Below are positions 27,190-36,019 of a stretch of DNA of 56,519 nt, piece after piece. A program made the position numbers and the translations under genes. The number at the start of each line of letters is the position of its first letter. Positions within the stretch are counted from its first letter, which is position 1. The notes under the pieces were generated by a model. The model had not been told where the DNA came from. It made no database searches and saw only the letters and a program-made list of their open reading frames with translations. Where the stretch lies: contig CAMWRH010000013.1 in NCBI GenBank assembly GCA_947176605.1, forward strand, positions 1 to 56,519. The letters run 5' to 3'. Origin of the DNA: an uncultured Porphyromonadaceae bacterium (lineage in GTDB: Bacteria; Bacteroidota; Bacteroidia; Bacteroidales; Muribaculaceae).

Positions 27190-28632
27190 TTAGCGGCGCA
27201 CACGAAGAGACTCCCCTGCGGCACGCACCACATAAATGCCCGCCGGGAGCTCCTTCAGGCTTACGGCACCCTCGCCGCCGGCCACCTTGCTGCCGTCGAC
27301 CGAGTATACATCAATGCCACACCCCTCGGCCACAGCCGTAAGGCCGTCCATATGCAGCGCCGCCACATCGCGCTTCGCCACACAGATTCCGGCAGAGGCG
27401 GCATCCACGTAATCACCGTATTCTATGCGGAGTTCCTCCACGTATTCACCCTCTTCGGTATCATCGTCATACTGGAAGCTGCGCATCAGCACCTCCGTGA
27501 GGTTGCCGTCGGCATCATAGGTATTTTCGATCAGCTGCCCGCTCACAAGCACAGGCTCCTCATCGGCCACACCCTCATAGATCTCATCCCTCGTCAGATT
27601 CCCCTTCGCATCAAAGGCATACTCCTCGCGAAGCGTGTATGACGGACTGGTGGAAATCTCACCCGTCTCCTCATCGAAATACTCCGTCTGAGTGAATACA
27701 TAAGTCATTCCCCCGTCGGCATCGGCCGACACTTTCATTTCCTGACTCATCCCTACTTCATCCGGATCATTGGTAGTCATCAGCATCAGATACCCTTCGG
27801 AACCGTCTTCCGGATAAGTCACAAACACATACCCGTCCGGCTCACCCTGATAGTATACCGTAGCCGAAGCGAGACGGTTGTTCCCTTCGAGCATATAGAG
27901 GAGCTCGCCGGTAAGCTGTCCGTCGGTGCGGTCCCACTTGATGTCGCGGTACTCCGTATCAAGATACAGCTTCCAGGTCGGCGTAGCAGCCGTCATATTC
28001 ATATAATAGGCATAGGAATCGGCCTCGCCCGAAGCCTCGTCATACCCCCACACCGTATGATATGCCGGCACCATATCCTCACCACCCGAATAGGGTATCG
28101 ACTTAAGGATTTCAGTGATGTTGCCGTCGGCATTGCGGGTGATTTCATTCGTCTCGCAGAAATAGTTGGGGAGCCAGTCGGAGCCGCTCCAGTCATACCC
28201 CATGCGGCGGATGCAATAGTCGTGCACCACAGCGTCATACTCATACGTACGCTTCGATGAATTACGGGCGCTCTCCCCCTCTCCGCTCATTTCAACAAGC
28301 AGCGTGCGGCTGCCATACTCATCATATTCGGAGATTTCGGTCGACACATAATTGTCTTCATGCAGCACACTCTTGATCTCATTCCCTTTGGCATCATACT
28401 CATACTGCACCTCACCCATAAACGTCCACTCGCCATACTCATTGACATACTGCCGCTCCCACGACGGCCTCATGATCTTGGCGGCCTCGCTGCGGAGCGG
28501 CGCCTTAGGGGCACGGTTCGCACGGAATCTCTCCACATTCACGGCATCGGCAGCCGAAACACAGCCTACGGCCATCACACCGAGAGCCGCGGCAAGCATA
28601 TATTTTCTTTCAAGCAGATAAAAATGTTTCAT
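27190..28632 (-). CDS. Secreted YD-repeat-like protein with T9SS-like tail
   Basis: 480 residues with a signal peptide (residues about 12-28, cut after VSAA). The mature protein has at least six YD-like units of about 20-50 residues, such as VQYEYDAKGNEIKSVL, EEYAFDAKGNLTRDE and NTYDADGNLTEVLM, the pattern found in Rhs/YD shell proteins and in Bacteroidetes surface proteins. The tail VYSVDGSKVAGG, LPAGIYVVRAA and end RVRR fits T9SS sorting. No toxin-like C-terminus or RHS core motif is visible, so I do not call it a polymorphic toxin. It is monocistronic with a consensus promoter and a short leader. Confidence 0.82.
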   Translation of the reverse strand: MKHFYLLERKYMLAAALGVMAVGCVSAADAVNVERFRANRAPKAPLRSEAAKIMRPSWERQYVNEYGEWTFMGEVQYEYDAKGNEIKSVLHEDNYVSTEISEYDEYGSRTLLVEMSGEGESARNSSKRTYEYDAVVHDYCIRRMGYDWSGSDWLPNYFCETNEITRNADGNITEILKSIPYSGGEDMVPAYHTVWGYDEASGEADSYAYYMNMTAATPTWKLYLDTEYRDIKWDRTDGQLTGELLYMLEGNNRLASATVYYQGEPDGYVFVTYPEDGSEGYLMLMTTNDPDEVGMSQEMKVSADADGGMTYVFTQTEYFDEETGEISTSPSYTLREEYAFDAKGNLTRDEIYEGVADEEPVLVSGQLIENTYDADGNLTEVLMRSFQYDDDTEEGEYVEELRIEYGDYVDAASAGICVAKRDVAALHMDGLTAVAEGCGIDVYSVDGSKVAGGEGAVSLKELPAGIYVVRAAGESLRVRR

Positions 28633-28660
28633 AATGAAGTCGGTTTAAATCATTAATACG

Positions 28661-28691
28661 CAAATTTACACAATACTTTTTGCTTTCGCAA
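28661..28691 (-). promoter_or_regulatory. Promoter of the YD-repeat protein gene
   Basis: Minus strand TTG (28689-28691), 20-base spacer, TAAATTTG (28661-28668). The predicted leader is about 20 bases. Confidence 0.78.
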
Positions 28692-28818
28692 ATAAAACGG
28701 CTTCACAATCGGCAATTGACATTCCAAAACCACATATACATCTGCCATCGCCAGACTACAAAAGTTTGCTTCATCAGCCGGATATACGCAAAAAAACATT
28801 AAAAAACAGCCGAAAAAT

Positions 28819-28849
28819 TTGGAATACACGAAAAAAGGTATTAACTTTG
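28819..28849 (+). promoter_or_regulatory. Promoter of tRNA-Ser
   Basis: TTG (28819-28821), 20-base spacer, TAACTTTG (28842-28849). It lies about 100 bases upstream of the mature tRNA 5' end, so a precursor leader must be removed. Apart from the two promoters, 28633-28957 holds nothing I can identify. Confidence 0.78.
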
Positions 28850-28957
28850 CACCCGACTTGAGGCACCTGCATCTTCAATACCGCCCGGATGACGGATTGA
28901 GCGCAGCGCATTCAGCCTCTGAACGGTCAATAATAAAACATCAGAAACGATTTATCC

Positions 28958-29047
28958 GGAGAGGTGGGTGAGTGGCTGAAACCACCAGTTTGCTAAACTG
29001 ACGTAGGAGCAATCCTACCACGGGTTCGAATCCCGTCCTCTCCGCCA
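28958..29047 (+). tRNA. tRNA-Ser (anticodon GCT)
   Basis: Class II tRNA, 87 bases plus an encoded CCA. Acceptor GGAGAGG pairs with CCTCTCC, the anticodon loop TTGCTAA carries GCT (reads AGC/AGU), the long variable arm forms TAGGA-GCAA-TCCTA, and the T loop is TTCGAAT. The CCA is encoded here but not in the tRNA-Arg at 8308. Confidence 0.95.
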
Positions 29048-29084
29048 GAATAAACCCGCCCGGAAAATCCGGGCGGGTTTATTC
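29048..29084 (+). terminator. Terminator of tRNA-Ser
   Basis: Perfect 17-base stem (29048-29064 with 29068-29084) with an AAA loop and GGGTTTATT at the 3' arm. It starts directly after the encoded CCA. Confidence 0.85.
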
Positions 29085-29158
29085 ATTCAGACCCCGCATC
29101 CGCCGTCAGACTCACGGCGCCGGCTCTACGGCTACTCAAACAATATAGCTGCCCTGGC

Positions 29159-30385
29159 ATGAATATACTTATTATCACGCACTACTTTCATCCCGAACCC
29201 ATAATCGCCGCCTTCCGCATCAACGCTTTCGCCCGCTACATGCGTCAGGCCGGACATCAGGTCACCGTCATCGCCGACGGGACACAAACGAAATCCATCG
29301 AATGGCACGGCTGCGACGTGCACTACGTCACCGACCCCATTTTCCCATCATTCTCCACAAGATCTTATCTTGAGAAATTATCCCGTCTGGCTCCACGTCA
29401 TATCCTTGCTTCCCTCCTTTACCGGCTGACCCTGCACCCGTCATATCTGGAAGAATTCAAATTCACCCGACTGGCTAAAAAGATTATTAAGGAAAAGAAA
29501 ATCGACCTTCTGCTTACCACAGGAGCCCTGAACTTAGGCACCAACCTGACCGGCCTTCGGCTTAAGCAATGTTTCCCGTCACTCTACTGGATAGCCGACT
29601 ATCGCGATGAAGTCAGGCTCCCCTCTGCACGGCGCTGGGATATCAACTGGTTCATGCTTCCGCATCATCGCCGACGCGTACAGCGCATCTACGACCGCTC
29701 TGATCTGCTGCTCTCCGTGTCGGCCCCAATCGTAGATATGATACGCCGCGCCTCTGCCCACGGCAATGTGCTGGAGATACGCAACGGTTACGACTACCCC
29801 GAGGCCACCGGCTGCAACTTCCAGCCGCACTTCACAATGAGCTATATCGGCCATTTCTACCACGGCATCACCCCCGACAACTGGTTCCGCGCATTTGCCG
29901 AACTCCTCAGCGAAAACCGCATACCATCCGACAGCAAGATAAGGATAATCGGCAATCCATATCCCGTCAACGTGCCGGATGCCATCCGTAACAATGTGGA
30001 AATACTCCCCACAGTAAGCCATGATGAGGCGGTGCGCATCTCCATCCATGAGACGGATGTCCTGGTGATGGTATACTCCAAACGCGCCGGACGCAGAGGT
30101 ATCTACTCCGGCAAACTCCTTGATTATCTGGCCACCAACAAACCCATCATCTCCATCTACGACCCTACCGACGTGCCCGGCGAACTGCTTGCCGAAACCC
30201 GTGCCGGATTCGCTGTAGACGAAGACGATATCCCGGCCATCAAAAACGCCATCCTCGAATGCCATCGCCTCTGGGCCGAGCGCCGTGTCCTGCCGCGCGA
30301 TTGGGAAAAAATCCGGCAGCACCGCCGCAGCCATCAGGTCGGACTCCTTCTTGACTACCTGCGACGCACCACAACCCTGCGCTGA
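29159..30385 (+). CDS. GT-B fold glycosyltransferase (group 4-like)
   Basis: 408 residues. The N-terminal half begins MNILIITHYFHPEPIIAAF with an early GT4-type acceptor domain (RINAFARYMRQAGHQVTVI). The C-terminal half has the nucleotide-sugar side of GT-B enzymes (IGHFYHGITPDNWFRAF; then YSGKLLDYLATNKPII and an acidic GELLAETRAGFAV). It likely adds a sugar to an envelope or exopolysaccharide, but donor and acceptor cannot be read from sequence. It stands alone after tRNA-Ser, outside any visible polysaccharide cluster. The ATG at 29159 is the first Met and gives the conserved N-terminus. Confidence 0.85.
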   Translation: MNILIITHYFHPEPIIAAFRINAFARYMRQAGHQVTVIADGTQTKSIEWHGCDVHYVTDPIFPSFSTRSYLEKLSRLAPRHILASLLYRLTLHPSYLEEFKFTRLAKKIIKEKKIDLLLTTGALNLGTNLTGLRLKQCFPSLYWIADYRDEVRLPSARRWDINWFMLPHHRRRVQRIYDRSDLLLSVSAPIVDMIRRASAHGNVLEIRNGYDYPEATGCNFQPHFTMSYIGHFYHGITPDNWFRAFAELLSENRIPSDSKIRIIGNPYPVNVPDAIRNNVEILPTVSHDEAVRISIHETDVLVMVYSKRAGRRGIYSGKLLDYLATNKPIISIYDPTDVPGELLAETRAGFAVDEDDIPAIKNAILECHRLWAERRVLPRDWEKIRQHRRSHQVGLLLDYLRRTTTLR

Positions 30386-30480
30386 TCCTTCTTTCCCGTT
30401 TCCTCCTCCGGCTTAGACCGCTTCCAACAAAAAATGTGAACGCAGCGACTGACGCCCGCTTCCCTATGATGCTTTTGCCG

Positions 30481-32283
30481 CTACGGGTTCGACTGCGGCG
30501 AGGGGCCGTTGAGTATCTGCTGCACATAGATCGAAAGATTCGTCTGATGCTCATCGATGCCGAGCTTCTTCCGTATCTGGCTGCTCAGATTATAATGACT
30601 GCGCGACTGCATGAAGTTGCCCACCTCCTTGCCGCGCAGTCCCAAAGCATACAGGCACACATAATTTATCTCCGTATCCGTCAGATCGCGACTGCGCAAA
30701 TATGTGATAAACTCCGGATTCGACGCCGTGAATACCAGCCGTATCGAATCCATGAATTTATCTCTATCGCCATATACCGAATCGATCCAGCCCTTACAGG
30801 CCTGCGCGCAATCCTCATTCTGCGCGATACCCTTGGCAATCTGCGATTTCAGAGCCAGCATCATGCGGTATACCTCTCCCTGCGAATCCCCTCCGGCATT
30901 CTTCATCTCCGCAATCACCCCCTTCAGCCGGTCGCGCTCATTCAGGAGGGCCTCTACCTTGTCATAGAGCACGTCAAGCTCTTCTTCAAGCGACTTCCCC
31001 TGCATCCGGGAGGCCTTATACTTCGACTCTAACTGCTCATTCATGCGGTTGAGCTCCGCACCATCCGACTGCAGCCGCTCATTCTCTTCCTGCACCGCCC
31101 GGCGGCGCTCCCTTCCACGCAGATAAAACCTGTAGGATACTCCGGTCAGTATCACCAGCAGCAATACGGCGCTCACACATCCGCTGATAATCCAGTCATT
31201 CTGACGCCGCTCCGTCATTCGCGCCATCTCAATCCGGTGCCGGTCGTCGGCAAACATAAGTTTCTGCGAACGCAATGTGCGCTGATACGCCTCTGCCACA
31301 CCATTATATATACGCTCCATCCTCAGCGCCTCCCGGTATTCACCTTCCGCTTCAAGCACATTCACCTTCACCGGCAGATATTCCATCGAATCGAGCGGCA
31401 CTCCGGCTCCCTCTACCCTGCCGAGCATCTTCGCGGCAGCCCTACCGTCGCCTAAGGCGGCATAGCCGTTGGCCATGTTAAGCATCAGATCCACCGGCAG
31501 CTGCCGGTGGTCGGCCTCCATTATTCCCGTCAGTTCATCCAGCGTAGCCGCCACTTCCGGAAATTCACCGTATCTTACGTCATACGCAAGCAATTGCGCC
31601 TCAAGCATCTCCGACTTTGCCGGATATCTTTCGGCCAGCTGCCTGCACTCCTCCACGATCGTATCCGCCACCTCGCGGTCAGTCAGCCGCAAGGCACCAT
31701 GCAGTGCCGCTGCATAACAGTCCATAGCCTGCTGATACATTCCGAACGAAGAGAATATCCTGCCCCCCCTCATATTATTGTCGATGCTTGCACGCAGTTT
31801 GTACTGCCGGCGGTAGAGCACACTTTGTTCGGCCAACAGATGGGCCAGCACGAGCGAATCTGTCCCGGGCGTATAATACTCCGCGGCATACAGGAAATCC
31901 TCCATCGCCTGGTCTTGGTCACCGTTCCTCAGTGCCACGCACCCCTTGCATACATAAGTACGGAATTTCTCCCTATTCTCACCATCCGGCAGATAATAGT
32001 CGATGGCAGGCTGAATCGACTTCGCTGAAATCGCAGAATCGCGTCCTTCGGCCAGCGCCACTGTTGCACACAGCAGGGCATAACGCGCCTTATCCTCCCT
32101 GTAATCCAGATTGAGTGTATTTACCTGTTCCAGAACCGACTGTGCGGACTCCGCTTTCCTTGCAATCAGACTCTCGGCCATTTCCAGCTTGGCCCATTCA
32201 GCCGAATGAGGGATGCAGCCCTGCATGAGCAAGATCACACAGATGCTGACCATTACATATACACAGCCGAGGAGTCGTTTCAT
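30481..32283 (-). CDS. Lipoprotein-like TPR membrane regulator with C-terminal HTH
   Basis: 600 residues. The N-terminus ends in a lipobox-like LMQGC (Cys23). Residues about 30-350 form helical TPR-like repeats, one transmembrane helix lies at about 364-386, and a long coiled coil follows (about 390-460). The last 80 residues resemble a LuxR/GerE-type helix-turn-helix (DLTDTEINYVCLYALGLRGK, then SRSHYNLSSQIRKKLG). This family is common in Bacteroidetes and is thought to link an outer signal to transcription, but the regulon is unknown. Both a lipobox and a TM helix in one chain is odd; the lipobox may simply be a signal anchor. It has a consensus promoter at 32317-32347 and is divergent to nothing nearby. 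Confidence 0.82.
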   Translation of the reverse strand: MKRLLGCVYVMVSICVILLMQGCIPHSAEWAKLEMAESLIARKAESAQSVLEQVNTLNLDYREDKARYALLCATVALAEGRDSAISAKSIQPAIDYYLPDGENREKFRTYVCKGCVALRNGDQDQAMEDFLYAAEYYTPGTDSLVLAHLLAEQSVLYRRQYKLRASIDNNMRGGRIFSSFGMYQQAMDCYAAALHGALRLTDREVADTIVEECRQLAERYPAKSEMLEAQLLAYDVRYGEFPEVAATLDELTGIMEADHRQLPVDLMLNMANGYAALGDGRAAAKMLGRVEGAGVPLDSMEYLPVKVNVLEAEGEYREALRMERIYNGVAEAYQRTLRSQKLMFADDRHRIEMARMTERRQNDWIISGCVSAVLLLVILTGVSYRFYLRGRERRRAVQEENERLQSDGAELNRMNEQLESKYKASRMQGKSLEEELDVLYDKVEALLNERDRLKGVIAEMKNAGGDSQGEVYRMMLALKSQIAKGIAQNEDCAQACKGWIDSVYGDRDKFMDSIRLVFTASNPEFITYLRSRDLTDTEINYVCLYALGLRGKEVGNFMQSRSHYNLSSQIRKKLGIDEHQTNLSIYVQQILNGPSPQSNP

Positions 32284-32316
32284 ATGCGGAATTTATTTAG
32301 TCTTAAGTTTTGCCCG

Positions 32317-32347
32317 CAAAATTACTAAATACTGTTTAATACGCCAA
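32317..32347 (-). promoter_or_regulatory. Promoter of the TPR-HTH regulator gene
   Basis: Minus strand TTG (32345-32347), 20-base spacer, TAATTTTG (32317-32324). It predicts a leader of about 30 bases. Confidence 0.75.
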
Positions 32348-32436
32348 ATTATTTGTTGAGAATTTCACATATCTTCATCTGTCAGACAACCTGACTGCGA
32401 CACAAAAAATCATTAATAACGCAATCATTATAAAGC

Positions 32437-32503
32437 AACGAGCTGCCGGAATAGCCTACTCATCGCATCTATTCCGGCAGCTCCGATGGAGTGCCATTCC
32501 TTA
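32437..32503 (-). repeat. 67-base hairpin repeat, copy 1
   Basis: It matches 34742-34808 at 66 of 67 bases. It includes a perfect 15-base stem (32440-32454 with 32469-32483) and a 14-base loop. It lies 53 bases past the stop codon of the TonB-type barrel gene, so it can serve as its terminator. Nothing else is seen in 32284-32555 besides this and the regulator promoter. Confidence 0.85.
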
Positions 32504-32555
32504 TTGTACTGTCGGCATTATACTGTCGGCATATCTGGTCGGTGACCTTTTATGG

Positions 32556-34550
32556 TTATCGGCGGAAACCGTTGAAGTGCCAGATGAAGGTGAGGTTCAC
32601 GTTCTGTGAATACCCCTTGAGGGTCAGTTCATGATAACGTGATGCGCCGGAAAGTGTCAGACGCGGATACCAGCCGTTGAATATGTCATTGGCCATCAGG
32701 TCAAACTCGCAGCATCGGTTGCGTCCGAACTGCCATTTCACTCCGGCATCCATCTTCCATCGGTCGCGCATGTCTGCGATTCCGTATACCGAGGGAGAAT
32801 CATACGAAAAGTCTACCGCAAGCGATACAGGCACCCGCTCGCCAAACGAAAAGGTATTCTGCCAACGCCCCTCAAACGTCCATTTCTCATTATCCAATGC
32901 TACTCCATGGAAATCAGCTGCCTTATAACGCTGATTATATACGTTGCCCGACAGCACCGCATCCCATACTTTCCCTACACTGAAGGGCACCTTTACATTG
33001 AGTCCGTAGCTGCGCCGGAAATCAAGATTCACAGTCTGACAGGAAAGTATCGGGTCGTTGTCCGATTCATACGGAAGGAACGCTGTGGCCTTATGGCCAT
33101 ATATGAAGTAGAGTGTGGCTGTCAACCGTCGGTTGAGCACATAGCTCAACTGCGCTGAATAATCCGTATACGGACGCAGCTGCATGTTATCGCGAAGTGT
33201 AGAGTATTCATTACGCAATACACTGTATCTCAGTTCCTGCCATAAGTCGGGATTCACACGGTGGCACGACAGATTCAGCTGTATCGCATTACGGGCGCCG
33301 TCGTCATACGAGAAAGCGAGTTGCGGAGCCACACTCCAATTGTGCAGGTAATCGGCTATACGGAAATACTCACCCTTGGCCGAAGCATTGAAAGCAAGTC
33401 CATTGCCAAACCGGCTCCCCACTCCCACATACATATCCGCCACATCCTGACGCAGGATTTCGTCCACACCCGGCAACTCATACGGATATGAATGGCGCTT
33501 GCCGTGATGCTGCATATGCTCGTATTCCGCACCGTAATTCACCTGCCAGTTGGCAAGAGTATGCATCTGGTCTATATGCACCCGCAGTTTGTGCGTCGAC
33601 AGATTCAGAAGTCCGGAAGATACATATTCGTCGTCAGCATAGATGGTATTGTTGTAGTTGCGCGTATCAATCGTATATGATGCTCCGGCATTCAGTCCGA
33701 ATGGTGCGCTGTAATCGAGCGATATGTTGTTATACACCTCCGGTTTACGGTTGGATATATAGTCGGTATAGTCACCGTGCGCCCCCTTGTATCTGCCGGT
33801 ATTGCCAAGCGACGAACCGAATTGCCCGTACCAGGCGAGACGCAGCGTGCGCCATGCCGCCATTGCGGATACCGTATTCTGCCAGCTTTCGCAGGTATCG
33901 TATACCTTTGACCGTGCCGGTTCGCTCACTCCATCCTCAAAGGCGAGCGACGAATTTTCAAACCACCCCTTATTTCTGTCTAATGCGTAATCCAGACTGA
34001 ATTTCCAGTCATTCGCGGCATACACCGCATTAAATGCACCCCCGAAGGATGCATAATGCCCCTGTCCGTATCCAGCACGTATCTCCCCAAGCAATCCTTC
34101 TGACACTGAAATCGGACGCAGCACTACATTGACCACCGCACCCTCGGCATGAAATCGTGCGGGAGCACTGTACATCAGTTCCACACACTCCAGTCGGTAT
34201 ACCGGAAGAGTGGCCAGCAGTCGGTGTATCTGAGCGGCATTCATACCCGAATCCGTCCCATCGATAAGCACCGTCACATTATCCGTGCCTGTCAGCGACA
34301 CCTTATCTTCCTCTATGTTCACTCCCGGAATGTATGCGAGAGCATCGTAAATATTATACACGGGAGACTTCCCTACCAGTCGGCGCAGATCGATACGCAT
34401 GATTCCTTCATCCTCCGTCACGAGAGGACCTGCTACAGCTATGCCATCCGTACCAGCCGATGCGTCAAACCCGGCATTCCGGTCAACTGCCAAAGCCGAT
34501 GAAGCCGACACCGCCAGCAACATAGCCACTGGGAAAAAATGAATCTTCAT
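32556..34550 (-). CDS. TonB-dependent-receptor-like outer membrane beta-barrel protein
   Basis: 664 residues from the ATG at 34550, which begins a signal peptide (MKIHFFPVAMLLAVSASSALA). An N-terminal plug-like region (about 35-135) includes NIYDALAYIPGVNIEED, VTVLIDGTDSG and a Pro-Ala-Arg-Phe motif. About 500 residues of alternating aromatic/polar beta strands typical of OMP_b-brl_3 barrels follow, ending VNLTFIWHFNGFRR. There is no carboxypeptidase-regulatory domain before the plug and no SusD neighbour, so it is not a standard SusC pair. It probably imports a small ligand or metal complex. The promoter lies in a 150-base region that is duplicated upstream of the next barrel gene. Confidence 0.87.
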   Translation of the reverse strand: MKIHFFPVAMLLAVSASSALAVDRNAGFDASAGTDGIAVAGPLVTEDEGIMRIDLRRLVGKSPVYNIYDALAYIPGVNIEEDKVSLTGTDNVTVLIDGTDSGMNAAQIHRLLATLPVYRLECVELMYSAPARFHAEGAVVNVVLRPISVSEGLLGEIRAGYGQGHYASFGGAFNAVYAANDWKFSLDYALDRNKGWFENSSLAFEDGVSEPARSKVYDTCESWQNTVSAMAAWRTLRLAWYGQFGSSLGNTGRYKGAHGDYTDYISNRKPEVYNNISLDYSAPFGLNAGASYTIDTRNYNNTIYADDEYVSSGLLNLSTHKLRVHIDQMHTLANWQVNYGAEYEHMQHHGKRHSYPYELPGVDEILRQDVADMYVGVGSRFGNGLAFNASAKGEYFRIADYLHNWSVAPQLAFSYDDGARNAIQLNLSCHRVNPDLWQELRYSVLRNEYSTLRDNMQLRPYTDYSAQLSYVLNRRLTATLYFIYGHKATAFLPYESDNDPILSCQTVNLDFRRSYGLNVKVPFSVGKVWDAVLSGNVYNQRYKAADFHGVALDNEKWTFEGRWQNTFSFGERVPVSLAVDFSYDSPSVYGIADMRDRWKMDAGVKWQFGRNRCCEFDLMANDIFNGWYPRLTLSGASRYHELTLKGYSQNVNLTFIWHFNGFRR

Positions 34551-34573
34551 GATAGTTGTATTAGTTGAATTTA

Positions 34574-34727
34574 CGGCTGCAAAATTAACTCTTTTAATGT
34601 TTACGGCCAAACCCAAAAGTTTCATGCCTTTCACAAAACTCCCACTGATAATCAGAGTATTACGATTCGGTTATTTGCTGTAAGTTTAATCTACCCTTCC
34701 GAAAGTTTATCCCGATTTCCTTACATC
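34574..34727 (-). repeat. Upstream flank repeat A with promoter (barrel gene 1)
   Basis: 154 bases aligned without gaps to 35505-35658, mostly identical. It contains a full promoter on the minus strand: TTG (34608-34610), 20-base spacer, TAATTTTG (34580-34587). A CTGATAATCAG palindrome is kept in both copies. Confidence 0.85.
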
Positions 34728-34741
34728 AATTGTAAATCATT

Positions 34742-34808
34742 AACGAGCTGCCGGAATAGCCTGCTCATCGCATCTATTCCGGCAGCTCCGATGGAGTGCC
34801 ATTCCTTA
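34742..34808 (-). repeat. 67-base hairpin repeat, copy 2
   Basis: One mismatch to 32437-32503. The 15-base stem (34745-34759 with 34774-34788) lies 26 bases past the stop codon of the small barrel gene, in the same relative place as copy 1 behind the larger gene. Confidence 0.85.
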
Positions 34809-34834
34809 TATGCAGTCAGCTGACATGGGCGGTT

Positions 34835-35482
34835 TTACCGTATCCAGTAGATTGCTGTGACGGAGAGGGTGCGGTGCTTACCATTGCCATAATATGTGGC
34901 GTTGGTTAAGGCGTAATCGTAATCCACCTTCAACCCGACATGCCGATAGGCCAGTTCCAATGCTGCTGATAATCCCCAATCACTTCGGTTGCTTGATCTG
35001 TACGGAGGTCTGAAATGGCTTGAAAATGTTGACGTTCTGGCTTCGTACGGCTGTCCATAAGAATCTATACCGGTTACAAATGAATGACCGGCGACACCGA
35101 CTGCATAATACAGTCCTATCTGCGGCTTTACCGAGAAACCGTGATTAAAGTTAAACTTATACCCGGCGTTCAATGGTATCTGAATATAATCCATAGAACA
35201 AAATTTGATTCTTGACAGATTGGAATACCAAAGATTCTTACCCCAGGTTTCGCCCCCCTTCCTCACAAATGCCACACCAGATTCAAAGGAGATGTTATTC
35301 TTTAGAGTAAATTCTACCAGACCTCCGATTTTAAACCCATTCCGTCCTGAAGCATTATATTCTTCGACCGAGAGCCAGTTGTAAAGATATCCGGCTTCTG
35401 CTCCATAGTTCAGTTTTTGTGCGTTGCCAAAGCAACACACAAAAACTAACAGTATCGAAAATACACAAAATCGAATCTTCAT
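34835..35482 (-). CDS. Outer membrane beta-barrel protein (porin family, small)
   Basis: 215 residues with a signal peptide (MKIRFCVFSILLVFVCCFGNA). The rest is an eight-to-ten-strand beta barrel pattern (LNYGAEAGYLYNWLSVEE, ISFESGVAFVRKGG, MDYIQIPLNAGYKF, SVKPQIGLYYAVGV) ending in an aromatic-Trp-Ile-Arg tail. This looks like the PorT/OmpW-like outer membrane beta-barrel group. The role may be structural or transport. Flanking sequence on both sides is shared with the larger barrel gene at 32556, including promoter and first codons (MKI), though the proteins themselves are unrelated in length and sequence. Confidence 0.85.
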   Translation of the reverse strand: MKIRFCVFSILLVFVCCFGNAQKLNYGAEAGYLYNWLSVEEYNASGRNGFKIGGLVEFTLKNNISFESGVAFVRKGGETWGKNLWYSNLSRIKFCSMDYIQIPLNAGYKFNFNHGFSVKPQIGLYYAVGVAGHSFVTGIDSYGQPYEARTSTFSSHFRPPYRSSNRSDWGLSAALELAYRHVGLKVDYDYALTNATYYGNGKHRTLSVTAIYWIR

Positions 35483-35504
35483 GATGCTTATAAAATGATT
35501 TTTC

Positions 35505-35658
35505 CGGCTGCAAAATTAGCTCTTTTAAAGTTTACGGCCAAATCTAAAAGTTTCATACCCTTCACAATACCCACACTGATAATCAGCGTATTACGATTCG
35601 ATTATTTGCTAAAAGTCTAATCCATCCCTTCGAAAGTTTATCCAGATTTCCTTACATC
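35505..35658 (-). repeat. Upstream flank repeat B with promoter (barrel gene 2)
   Basis: Gap-free counterpart of 34574-34727, offset 931 bases. Promoter on the minus strand: TTG (35539-35541), 20-base spacer, TAATTTTG (35511-35518). The shared region continues almost to each start codon. Confidence 0.85.
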
Positions 35659-35842
35659 GGCCTTATACCGGATTCACACCCCTATCCACATCAATAATAA
35701 CCGGAATTATACCTCCCCACGCCCGTCATGCCGGAGATACAGGCCGGCTCAATGCCGACACTGCAAGGGGGATCCGTCCGCATTACGGCAGCACACTGCC
35801 CGGCATCACCGGAACTGTGCACATCCTCTTCCACCCCCGAAT

Positions 35843-35873
35843 TTGCCCCAATCATTATTTTTCGTTAAATTTG
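35843..35873 (+). promoter_or_regulatory. Promoter of the DegT aminotransferase gene
   Basis: TTG (35843-35845), 20-base spacer, TAAATTTG (35866-35873). It predicts a leader of about 140 bases before the ATG at 36020. The remaining part of 35659-35842 has no gene. Confidence 0.75.
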
Positions 35874-36019
35874 CCGTGCCTTTCATGGGGTGACGGTTGT
35901 TGTATAATATATATGCACAATCTGTGACCCTCCACGTCGTGATTCCACTGCCGAGAGGCCTTATTGTACTGACAATCCAACTCTGTGCGGAGCAATACGC
36001 ACATTTACATCCTTGCAAG

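Noticed and set aside
27190..28632. Polymorphic (Rhs) toxin
   Set aside because: YD-like units are present, but there is no RHS core, no variable toxin tip and no immunity gene; the end is a T9SS-like tail.
32437..35658. Insertion sequence behind the duplicated flanks
   Set aside because: No transposase, no terminal inverted repeats of IS type and no target duplication seen.
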